From positions 1 through 64,000 of the forward strand of contig NZ_NVQE01000003.1 in assembly GCF_002591975.1 (NCBI RefSeq): DNA of 64,000 nt. The letters run 5' to 3'. Numbering within the stretch: the first letter of the stretch is position 1; every line of letters begins with the position of its first letter. The position numbers were made by a program, and so were the translations under genes. Source of the stretch: Mycobacterium neglectum. GTDB taxonomy: Bacteria > Actinomycetota > Actinomycetes > Mycobacteriales > Mycobacteriaceae. Positions 56,760 to 64,000 of the stretch are shown piece by piece. Below the pieces are notes generated by a model. It worked only from the letters and a program-made list of their open reading frames with translations, was not told the DNA's origin and searched no databases.

Positions 56760-56933
56760 ATGGATCGGTTTCTCGTGCCCGCCGCCGCCAGCATCGTTGT
56801 CGGCCTGCTGCTGGGTGCGGCCGCCGTATTCGGGGTGACGCTGATGGTGCAGCAAGACAACAAGCCTCCGCTGCAGGCCGGCGACCCGGCATCGTCGGTG
56901 CTCAACAGGGTTGAGTACGGCGACCGGACCTAA
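56760..56933 (+). CDS. 57-residue membrane/secreted peptide (DUF2613, Rv0236A-like)
   Basis: A small protein with one hydrophobic helix directly at the N-terminus (FLVPAAASIVVGLLLGAAA) and a short polar tail ending VLNRVEYGDRT. It is conserved immediately upstream of aftD in mycobacteria (Rv0236A). The end overlaps the proposed TTG start of aftD by 23 bases, so the two are expressed together. It may be an accessory to the arabinosyltransferase, but no function is known to me. Confidence 0.85.
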   Translation: MDRFLVPAAASIVVGLLLGAAAVFGVTLMVQQDNKPPLQAGDPASSVLNRVEYGDRT

Positions 56934-59900
56934 CGAGACGCCGTCCCCCTGCCCTTCGGGCGGGAGGTGCCCCCACTCGCGGCGCTGGCTCTGGGTGGTC
57001 GCTGCGGCGGCGCTGATCCTGACGTTCGCCCAGTCACCAGGACAGATCTCACCCGACACCAAGCTCGACCTGACCGCAAACCCGGCGCGGTTCCTTGCCC
57101 GCGCCTTCAATTTGTGGAACAGCGAGCTGCCGTTCGGTCAGGCGCAGAACCAGGCGTACGGCTATCTGTTTCCGCACGGCACCTTCTTCCTGGCCGGTGA
57201 CATGCTCGGGCTGCCCGACTGGGTGACCCAGCGGCTCTGGTGGGCGCTGCTGTTGGTGATCGGCTTCTGGGGGTTCCTGCGCGTCGCCGAGGCCTTGAAC
57301 GACGGCCGGGGCATCGGCAGCCCCACGTCCCGGGTCATCGCCGCGGTGGCGTTCGCGTTGTCACCGCGGGTGCTGACCACCCTCGGTGCGATCTCGTCGG
57401 AGACGCTGCCGATGATGCTGGCGCCGTGGGTGCTGCTGCCGGTGATCCTCGCGCTGCGCGGATCGGGCGGGACCGGAGGGGTGGGAACAAGCACGGGCTC
57501 GGTGCGGGTGCTGGCCGCACGGTCGGCGGTGGCCATCGCGCTGATGGGCGCTGTCAACGCGGTCGCAACTCTGACCGCCTGCCTGGTGGCCGCGATCTGG
57601 CTGCTGTGTCACAAACCGAACCGGTTGTGGTGGCGCTTCACCGGTTGGTGGGCGATCTGCATCGTGCTCGCCGTGCTGTGGTGGGTCGTCGCGCTGGTGC
57701 TGCTCGGCCGGGTCAGTCCGCCGTTCCTCGACTTCATCGAATCCTCCGGCGTGACGACGCGGTGGATGTCGTTGACCGAGATGCTGCGCGGCACCGACGT
57801 CTGGACGCCGTTCGTCGCGCCCAACGCCACAGCGGGCGCCTCATTGGTGACGGGATCGGTGGCGGTGCTCGCAACCACATTGGTGGCGGCCGCCGGTTTG
57901 GCGGGGTTGGCCATGCAGTCCATGCCCGCGCGCGGACGACTCATCACCATCCTGCTGTTCGGTGTCTCGGTGCTGGCCCTGGGCTATTCGGGTCGTCTGG
58001 GATCGCCTGTGGCCCTTGAAGTTCAAGCATTCCTCGACGCCGACGGCACTCCGCTGCGAAACATCCACAAACTCGAACCGCTGCTCCGACTGCCGATCGC
58101 ATTGGGTCTGGCGCATCTGTTGGGCCGCATCCCGCTGCCGGGCAGTGCACCGCGTGCCGTGTGGCGCGATGCGTTCGCCCATCCCGAACGCGACAAGCGG
58201 GTGGCGGTCGGCATTGTCGTACTGGTCGCCGTGACCACCGCGACCTCACTGGCGTGGACGGGCAGGCTCACGCCGCCGGGTGGGTTCGACGCGATCCCGC
58301 AGTACTGGCACGACACCGCCGACTGGCTCGACGAGCACAACGACTCCGGACGTGTGCTGGTGGCGCCGGGCGCGCCCTTCGCCACCCAGGTGTGGGGCAG
58401 CAGCCACGACGAGCCATTGCAGGTGCTCGGCGACAGCGCGTGGGGCGTACGTGACTCGATTCCGTTGACGCCGCCGGAAACCATCCGGTCGCTGGATTCG
58501 GTGCAACGCCTGTTCGCCGCCGGCCGACCGTCGATGGGTCTGGCAGATACCCTTGCCCGGCAAGGAATCTCGTACGTGGTGGTGCGCAACGACCTCGATC
58601 CGGAGACGTCGCGGTCGGCGCGACCGATCCTGGTGCACCGCGCGATCGAGGGATCGCCGGGCTTGGAGCGGGTCGCCCAGTTCGGCGAACCGGTCGGCCC
58701 CGGCACGCTTTCCGGATTCATCACCGACAGCGGCCTCCGTCCGCGCTACCCGGCCGTCGAGATCTACCGAGTGAATGCGGCCGCGCCAGCGGTGCCGGTG
58801 ACGCCCTACCTCACCGACACCGATGCGATGGCCCGCGTGGACGGTGCACCGGAGGTGCTGCTGCGCCTCGACGAGCGACGCCGCCTGCTCGGACAGCCGC
58901 CGCTGGGGCCGATGCTGCTGACGGGGGACGCGCAGGAGGCGGGCCTGCCTGTTCCGACGGGCAGCGGGGTCATCGTCACCGACACCCCGCTCGCCAGGGA
59001 GACCGACTACGGCCGCGTCGACGACCATTCGTCGGCGATCCGTTCACCGGACGATCCGCGAAACACGTTCAACCGGGTGATGGACTATCCGACTCCAGGC
59101 ACCGAGACCGTCTACGGGCAGTGGTTGGGCGGGCGCGTCTCCGTGTCGAGTTCGGCGTCGGATTCAACCGCTCTGCCCAACGTGGCACCCGCGACCGGTC
59201 CGGCCGCCGCCGTCGACGCCGACTCGTCGACGAGTTGGGTGTCCAACGCGCTGCAGTCGGCGATCGGACAGTGGCTTCAGGTCGACTTCGACCACCCCGT
59301 CACCAACGCCACCATCACTGTCACCCCGAGCGCGACCGCCGTCGGCGCGCAGGTCCGCCGCATCGAGGTGTCGACTGTCAACGGCACCAGCACGCTGCGT
59401 TTCGACGAAGCCGGTAAGCCGCTGACCGCTGCGCTGCCGTACGGGGAGTCGCCGTGGGTGCGGATCACGGCCGTGGCCACCGATGACGGATCGCCGGGCG
59501 TTCAGTTCGGTATCACCGATTTCGCCGTCACCCAGTACGACGCGAACGGGTTCGCCCACCCGGTCAACCTGCGCCATACCGTCTCTGTACCGGGACCACC
59601 GGCGGGTTCATCTGTTGCGCAATGGGATCTGGGATCCGAACTCTTGGGCAGGCCCGGCTGCGCGCAGAGTCCTGACGGGATTCGTTGCGCCGCGACCATG
59701 GCGTTGTCGCCGGAAGAGCCGGTGAACCTGAGCCGGACGCTCACGGTCCCGCAACCGATCGCGGTGACGCCGACCGTGTGGGTGCGGGCACGTCAAGGTC
59801 CCAATCTCGCGGACCTGGTCCGTGCGCCCGGCAGCGCAATCGCCACCGGCGATGCGGACCCGATCGATGTTCTGGGTTCGGCATACGCCGCCGCCGACGG

Positions 59901-61224
59901 CGACCCCGACACGGCGTGGACAGCGCGTCAAGGCGTCGTACAGCACAAGTCCCCGCCCACCCTCACCCTGAAGCTGCCCACCCCGCGCGAGGTGGCCGCG
60001 GTGCGGGTGTCCCCCAGTTCCTCTGAGCTGCCTGCACATCCGACTCTGGTGGCCGTCGACCTCGGCGCCGGGCCGCAGGTGCGGCGGCTGGCCGACGGCG
60101 GCGGAGCGCAGACGCTCGACCTCAAACCGCGCGTCACGGACACCGTTAAGATTTCGATCCTGGACTGGAACGACATCATCGACCGCACGGCGCTCGGGTT
60201 CGACCAGCTGAAGCCACCGGGCCTCGCCGAGGTGACAGCGTTGGACCCACGGGGCGTCCCGATCGCCGCGGCCGATGCCGCGCGCAATCGCGACCGAACC
60301 ATCGAATTGCCCTGCGGCCGTGGCCCGATCATCGGTGTCGCCGGACAGTTCATCCAGACCTCGATCAACACGACGGTGGCCGCGTTGCTCGACGGCGAGC
60401 CCGTGGCAGCCAAACCGTGCCAGGCCGGGCCTATCGTGCTGCCCGCCGGAGCGCAGGAGTTGCTGATCAGCCCCGGGACCGCGTTCACCGCCGACGGCGT
60501 TCAGCTCGACGGTCCGCTGGCCGATCGAATTCATTCGGCGGCAACGGTTCTGACATACATCGAATCGTGGAGTGCTGATCACCGCGAGATGAACATCGCG
60601 CCATCGGAGGCGTCGCGGGTGCTGGTCGTTCCCGAAAGCGTGAACCCTGGCTGGATCGCGCACGGCACCGACGGCACGCTACTGACTCCGGTCACCGTCA
60701 ACGGCTGGCAGCAGGGCTGGGTGCTGCCACCGGGCACCGAGGGATCCGTCACACTCACCTTCGCGTCGAACACGCCCTACCGGATCGGGCTCATCGGCGG
60801 CCTCGCACTGCTACCGGTACTCGCGCTGCTGGCCTTCCTGCCCGCGCGCCGCCGCGTCGATCCGGACGACCCCGCGCGCCCGTGGCGGCCGGGCCGGTGG
60901 CCGACAAGCGCCGCGGCCCTCGCGGTCGGTGCGGTCATCTCGGGGGTGGCGGGCATCGTCGTGGTCGCCACGGCTCTGGGCGTGCGCTATTTGCTGCGCA
61001 ACCGCGAGCGACTGTGCGACACCGTCACGGTCACGACGACCGCGGGCGGGCTGATCCTGGCGGGGGCGGTGCTCAGCCAGAATCCGTGGCGATCTGTCGA
61101 CGGATACGTCGGCCACTCCGTAGGGGTGCAGTTGCTTGCTCTCATCTCGGTGGCGATGCTGGCGGCCTCCGCTGTCGACATCGATCACGACCGATTCATA
61201 GCCACGGACCCGGCCGAGCCTTAG
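56911..61224 (+). CDS. aftD: Alpha-(1->3)-arabinofuranosyltransferase AftD
   Basis: Very large GT-C-type membrane glycosyltransferase, 1,437 residues from TTG 56911; a later GTG at 56995 would give a shorter N-terminus. It adds branches to arabinogalactan/lipoarabinomannan using decaprenyl-phosphoarabinose. The first 400 residues hold about 11 helices and the DUF3367-type core (ISPDTKLDLTANPARFLARAFNLWNSELPFGQAQNQAYG). A long periplasmic part follows with discoidin/CBM-like modules (SSTSWVSNALQSAIGQWLQVDFDHPVTNA; DPDTAWTARQG). C-terminal helices occupy about 1285-1430. It corresponds to Rv0236c, an essential gene, and follows its small partner. Confidence 0.93.
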   Translation: MSTATGPNETPSPCPSGGRCPHSRRWLWVVAAAALILTFAQSPGQISPDTKLDLTANPARFLARAFNLWNSELPFGQAQNQAYGYLFPHGTFFLAGDMLGLPDWVTQRLWWALLLVIGFWGFLRVAEALNDGRGIGSPTSRVIAAVAFALSPRVLTTLGAISSETLPMMLAPWVLLPVILALRGSGGTGGVGTSTGSVRVLAARSAVAIALMGAVNAVATLTACLVAAIWLLCHKPNRLWWRFTGWWAICIVLAVLWWVVALVLLGRVSPPFLDFIESSGVTTRWMSLTEMLRGTDVWTPFVAPNATAGASLVTGSVAVLATTLVAAAGLAGLAMQSMPARGRLITILLFGVSVLALGYSGRLGSPVALEVQAFLDADGTPLRNIHKLEPLLRLPIALGLAHLLGRIPLPGSAPRAVWRDAFAHPERDKRVAVGIVVLVAVTTATSLAWTGRLTPPGGFDAIPQYWHDTADWLDEHNDSGRVLVAPGAPFATQVWGSSHDEPLQVLGDSAWGVRDSIPLTPPETIRSLDSVQRLFAAGRPSMGLADTLARQGISYVVVRNDLDPETSRSARPILVHRAIEGSPGLERVAQFGEPVGPGTLSGFITDSGLRPRYPAVEIYRVNAAAPAVPVTPYLTDTDAMARVDGAPEVLLRLDERRRLLGQPPLGPMLLTGDAQEAGLPVPTGSGVIVTDTPLARETDYGRVDDHSSAIRSPDDPRNTFNRVMDYPTPGTETVYGQWLGGRVSVSSSASDSTALPNVAPATGPAAAVDADSSTSWVSNALQSAIGQWLQVDFDHPVTNATITVTPSATAVGAQVRRIEVSTVNGTSTLRFDEAGKPLTAALPYGESPWVRITAVATDDGSPGVQFGITDFAVTQYDANGFAHPVNLRHTVSVPGPPAGSSVAQWDLGSELLGRPGCAQSPDGIRCAATMALSPEEPVNLSRTLTVPQPIAVTPTVWVRARQGPNLADLVRAPGSAIATGDADPIDVLGSAYAAADGDPDTAWTARQGVVQHKSPPTLTLKLPTPREVAAVRVSPSSSELPAHPTLVAVDLGAGPQVRRLADGGGAQTLDLKPRVTDTVKISILDWNDIIDRTALGFDQLKPPGLAEVTALDPRGVPIAAADAARNRDRTIELPCGRGPIIGVAGQFIQTSINTTVAALLDGEPVAAKPCQAGPIVLPAGAQELLISPGTAFTADGVQLDGPLADRIHSAATVLTYIESWSADHREMNIAPSEASRVLVVPESVNPGWIAHGTDGTLLTPVTVNGWQQGWVLPPGTEGSVTLTFASNTPYRIGLIGGLALLPVLALLAFLPARRRVDPDDPARPWRPGRWPTSAAALAVGAVISGVAGIVVVATALGVRYLLRNRERLCDTVTVTTTAGGLILAGAVLSQNPWRSVDGYVGHSVGVQLLALISVAMLAASAVDIDHDRFIATDPAEP

Positions 61225-61234
61225 CATCGGCTAT

Positions 61235-62206
61235 GTGCCGCAGCTGAATACCGCCCGTGGAGACATCGCGACAACCGACCTGGGCGTCACGCTCATGCAC
61301 GAGCACGTGTTCGTGCTATCCCCCGAAATCCATGCCAACTATCCCGAAGTGTGGGGCGACGAGACCACGCGTCAGGCCGATGCGGTCACGCGACTCAATG
61401 AACTCAAAGCGCGGGGCGTCGACACCATCGTGGACCTCACCGTCATCGGTCTCGGTCGCTATATTCCACGCATCGCCCAGATCGCAGCGCAGACCGACAT
61501 CAACATCGTCGTGGCGACGGGCGTCTACACCTACAACGACGTGCCGATGTATTTCCACTTCAGCGGACCCGAAACACCGTTGGGCGAACCGATGGTGGAC
61601 ATGTTCGTCAGCGATATCGAAAAGGGGATAGCGGGCACCGACATCAAGGCGGCGATCCTCAAATGCGCCACCGATGAGCCCGGCGTGACGCCCGGCGTCG
61701 AACGGGTGCTGCGGGCGGTGGCGCAGGCGCACCGGCGCACGGGCGTGCCGATCTCGACACACACCCACGCAGCGACGCGTCGCGGTCTCGAACAGCAGAG
61801 GATCTTCGCCGAGGAGGGCGTGGACCTGAGTCGGGTCGTCATCGGCCATTGCGGCGACAGCACCGACCTCGGCTACCTCACCGAGCTCATCGGCGCAGGG
61901 TCCTACATCGGCATGGACCGATTCGGGGTCGACGTCTTTCTCGGCTTCGAGGACCGCGTCAACACTGTGGCGCAGATGTGCGAGCGCGGCCACGCCGACA
62001 AGATGGTGCTCTCCCACGACGCCGCGTGCCTCATGGACTGGCTGCCGGAAGACATGGTGCCGTTGGTGATGCCGAACTGGCACTACCTGCACATCCACAA
62101 CGACGTCATCCCGGCGCTGAAGGAGCGTGGCGTCACCGACGAACAACTCACCGCGATGCTCGTTGACAATCCGCGCAAGATCTTCGAGGCGCAGGGCGCC
62201 TACTGA
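61235..62206 (+). CDS. php: Phosphotriesterase-like lactonase (PLL family, Php)
   Basis: Amidohydrolase-fold metalloenzyme of 323 residues. Metal ligands visible are His22 and His24 in MHEHVF, the carboxylated-lysine candidate in KAAILKCATDE, His in STHTHAATRRG and IGHCGDS, and the final Asp in SHDAACLMDW. The family shows lactonase activity, often on acyl-homoserine lactones, plus weak phosphotriesterase activity. The GTG start is 10 bases after aftD. Its TGA overlaps the ATG of the acyl-CoA ligase gene by one base, so the two are coupled. It corresponds to Rv0230c. Confidence 0.92.
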   Translation: MPQLNTARGDIATTDLGVTLMHEHVFVLSPEIHANYPEVWGDETTRQADAVTRLNELKARGVDTIVDLTVIGLGRYIPRIAQIAAQTDINIVVATGVYTYNDVPMYFHFSGPETPLGEPMVDMFVSDIEKGIAGTDIKAAILKCATDEPGVTPGVERVLRAVAQAHRRTGVPISTHTHAATRRGLEQQRIFAEEGVDLSRVVIGHCGDSTDLGYLTELIGAGSYIGMDRFGVDVFLGFEDRVNTVAQMCERGHADKMVLSHDAACLMDWLPEDMVPLVMPNWHYLHIHNDVIPALKERGVTDEQLTAMLVDNPRKIFEAQGAY

Positions 62207-63681
62207 TGGCCCGCCCGTCGCCGGTTCCACCCATCCCGACCCAGTTCTGGACCCTCGCCGAATCGGATCCCGATGCCCCGGCCGTCACCTGTGCCGGCCG
62301 CACGCTTTCGCGTCGCGAACTCGACGCATCGACCAACCGGCTCGCGCGGGCCTACGCCGGACTCGGTGTGGGACAAGGGGACTACGTCACCATTGTCATG
62401 CCCAATTCGATCGAGTGGGCGCAGGCGGTGCTGGCCACCTGGAAGCTCGGTGCGGTCCCGCAGCCGTTGTCCGCCCGGCTGCCCGACATCGAGCTGGCCG
62501 CGTTGCTCGAGCTGCGGCGGCCGGCCCTGCTCGTCGGGCGCAACGATCCGAACGGCGTGACGCCCAGCCTGGCAGGCGATTTCATGCCCGATCCGGCGCT
62601 TTCCGATGAGCCGCTGCCCGAGATGGTGTCGCCGGTCTTCAAGGCCATGGCATCGGGCGGCAGCACCGGACGGCCGAAGCTGATCGAGGCGGGCGGCGAC
62701 AGTCGGTTCCCCGCTGCGGCGGGGTATCCGCTTGGCGCGCAGGAGGGCGACGTCAATCTGCTGTCGGTGCCGCTGTCGCACAACACCGGGTTCACGACGT
62801 TCGCCATCGGCCTGGTGCAGGGCCATCACATGGTGCTGATGCCGCGGTTCGACCCGCATGAGTTCCTGCAATTGGTCACCGACCACCGGGTCACGTTCCT
62901 GGCAACGGTCCCGACGATCATGCAACGCCTGCTGCCGGTGTACCGGGCCGGGCAGGAGTCCTACGACCTGTCGTCGATCCGGCGGTTTTGGCACCTGGCC
63001 GCACCGTGCCCGCCGGTGATCAAGCGGGCGTGGATCGATATCCTCGGACCTGAAGTGGTCTGGGAACTTTACGGCGGCACCGAGTTACAGGCGCTGACGT
63101 TCATTTCCGGCGATCAGTGGCTGACCCATCCGGGGTCGGTCGGTGTGGTGGTCGCCGGTGAGATGAAGGTGCTCGACGACGATGGGAACGAGTGCCCGCC
63201 CGGGGTGAGCGGTGAGATCTACCTGCGCCGATCACCGGGAAGCGCACCGACCTACCGGTACATCGGCGCCACCGCGAAACAGCGCGACGGCTGGGATTCA
63301 CTTGGCGACCTGGGGTACTTCGACGAGGACGGCTTCCTTTATCTCAACGATCGCCGGGTGGATATGTTCACCGTCGGCGGGCGCAACGTCTACCCCGCCG
63401 AGATCGAGTCGGCGCTGTCTGCGCACCCGGATGTGTTGTCCTGCTTGGTGGTCGGCGTACCGCACGAGGATCTGGGTCAGGTGCCCTACGCGATCGTGCA
63501 GGGCAACGGACTCGACGAGGCCGCGGTGATCGCGTTCCTGACCGACCGCCTCGCCGGCTTCAAGCTGCCCCGCGAGGTGGAGTTCAGCGACACCCCACTG
63601 CGCGACGACGCGGGAAAGGCCCGCCGCTCCGCGGTCCGTGCCGAGATCATCTCGCGGCGGCAGGCTCAGTCGCGTCGTTAA
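62206..63681 (+). CDS. Acyl-CoA ligase (ANL adenylating enzyme)
   Basis: AMP-forming ligase of 491 residues activating a carboxylic acid as CoA thioester. ATP loop ASGGSTGRPKLIE near 150, VVWELYGGTE, LGDLGYFDEDGFLYLNDR and the C-terminal catalytic Lys in LRDDAGKARRS are present. The segment typical of fatty acyl-AMP ligases (FadD23/FAAL insertion) is not evident, so it is not a replacement for the missing TPP FadD23. The substrate is unknown; cholesterol- or bile-acid-type ligases look similar. The end overlaps the convergent acyltransferase gene by 35 bases. Confidence 0.87.
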   Translation: MARPSPVPPIPTQFWTLAESDPDAPAVTCAGRTLSRRELDASTNRLARAYAGLGVGQGDYVTIVMPNSIEWAQAVLATWKLGAVPQPLSARLPDIELAALLELRRPALLVGRNDPNGVTPSLAGDFMPDPALSDEPLPEMVSPVFKAMASGGSTGRPKLIEAGGDSRFPAAAGYPLGAQEGDVNLLSVPLSHNTGFTTFAIGLVQGHHMVLMPRFDPHEFLQLVTDHRVTFLATVPTIMQRLLPVYRAGQESYDLSSIRRFWHLAAPCPPVIKRAWIDILGPEVVWELYGGTELQALTFISGDQWLTHPGSVGVVVAGEMKVLDDDGNECPPGVSGEIYLRRSPGSAPTYRYIGATAKQRDGWDSLGDLGYFDEDGFLYLNDRRVDMFTVGGRNVYPAEIESALSAHPDVLSCLVVGVPHEDLGQVPYAIVQGNGLDEAAVIAFLTDRLAGFKLPREVEFSDTPLRDDAGKARRSAVRAEIISRRQAQSRR

Positions 63682-64000
63682 CCGAGCTGTCGAGCGGCGT
63701 GGGATCGTTTCGTCTCTCCCAGCGCCGCAAGGCGTTTCGGCATGGTGACTCGACCAACGCGTAGCTCACGGCCGCGATCGCGAAACCGAACGCCACGGTG
63801 AGTACCAGCACAACTGGCATATGCCCGTTGAAGGCGAACTCACCGATGACCGGAAACACCATCGCCAGCGCCGCCAGGTGCCAGACGAACAGACCGTAGG
63901 ACCAACGACCCAGCGTCACCATCGTCGCGTTGCCCAACAGGCGGTGTGAGGTGTCGGGCCGGTCGAGCACCAGCGGGGCGATCAGCGCTGCGGCGACCAC
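63647..64000 (-). CDS. Acyltransferase family 3 membrane protein, C-terminal part (runs off window)
   Basis: The last 117 residues of a multi-helix membrane acyltransferase (OafA/AcyltransF_3 type): LGNATMVTLGRWSYGLFVWHLAALAM is the usual penultimate-helix motif, followed by AVSYALVESPCRNALRRWERR near the C-terminus. Such enzymes O-acylate cell-surface sugars. The N-terminus with the catalytic His lies outside the window. It overlaps the ligase gene 3' to 3' by 35 bases. It corresponds to Rv0228 in the syntenic order I recall. Confidence 0.88.
   Translation of the reverse strand: MVAAALIAPLVLDRPDTSHRLLGNATMVTLGRWSYGLFVWHLAALAMVFPVIGEFAFNGHMPVVLVLTVAFGFAIAAVSYALVESPCRNALRRWERRNDPTPLDSSVNDATEPAAAR

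Noticed and set aside
62206..63681. Acyl-CoA ligase as a relocated FadD23
   Set aside because: It lacks the length and insertion of fatty acyl-AMP ligases and is coupled to a lactonase gene 14 kb from the lipid locus.

Overview
The window comes from a high-GC actinobacterium, almost certainly a Mycobacterium/Mycolicibacterium. Mycobacterium-specific families support this: AftD, an MmpL10-type transporter, a PapA acyltransferase, a PE-PPE-domain acyltransferase, AAC(2'), FadE5/FadA2/FabG4/HtdX, LpqI and an Sdh1-type succinate dehydrogenase. From about 13.4 kb to the right end, gene order follows what I recall of M. tuberculosis Rv0265c to Rv0228 and the corresponding M. smegmatis region. The species cannot be fixed from the sequence alone. 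No tRNA, rRNA, CRISPR array, insertion sequence or integrase was seen.

Left part (1-13.4 kb, not part of that conserved block). A truncated GAPDH gene diverges from a second-type transketolase gene. Next to it are [NiFe]-hydrogenase maturation genes hypC, hypA and hypB, then a NarL-type response regulator with a GAF-domain histidine kinase. This combination suggests H2 oxidation, possibly linked to carbon fixation, but the hydrogenase and RuBisCO genes would lie outside the window. Then come a UsfY-like membrane protein, an MFS carrier, a small secreted protein, an OmpR-type two-component system, a LysE-type exporter behind two inverted repeats, an SDR and a stand-alone EF-Tu domain II protein.

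Middle part (13.4-28 kb). FecB2-like lipoprotein, queuosine-precursor transporter, 5-oxoprolinase subunits PxpB/PxpC and AAC(2'). A nitrite assimilation block follows: NnaR regulator and siroheme chelatase converge on nirBD, and a GlnR-like box lies before nnaR. After a small membrane protein and a PEP mutase/isocitrate lyase-family enzyme comes the Sdh1 operon (small protein, sdhC, sdhA, sdhB, 53-residue peptide), then a flavin reductase.

Lipid locus (28.1-48.8 kb). A GAP-family membrane protein, PE-PPE acyltransferase, MmpL10, PapA3 and a 3,661-residue bimodular polyketide synthase match the trehalose polyphleate (TPP) locus, followed by a dihydrodipicolinate-reductase-like protein and FadE5. 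The FadD23 acyl-AMP ligase gene expected between mmpL10 and the PE gene is absent.

Right part (49-64 kb). F420-type oxidoreductase, TDT-family carrier, fadA2 divergent from fabG4-htdX, a TetR regulator, LpqI, a DUF2613 peptide, AftD, a phosphotriesterase-like lactonase, an acyl-CoA ligase and a truncated acyltransferase. A shared palindrome (TTACTC-NN-GAGTAA and a close variant) lies at tetR, between fadA2 and fabG4, and before fadE5. It suggests a small beta-oxidation-type regulon.
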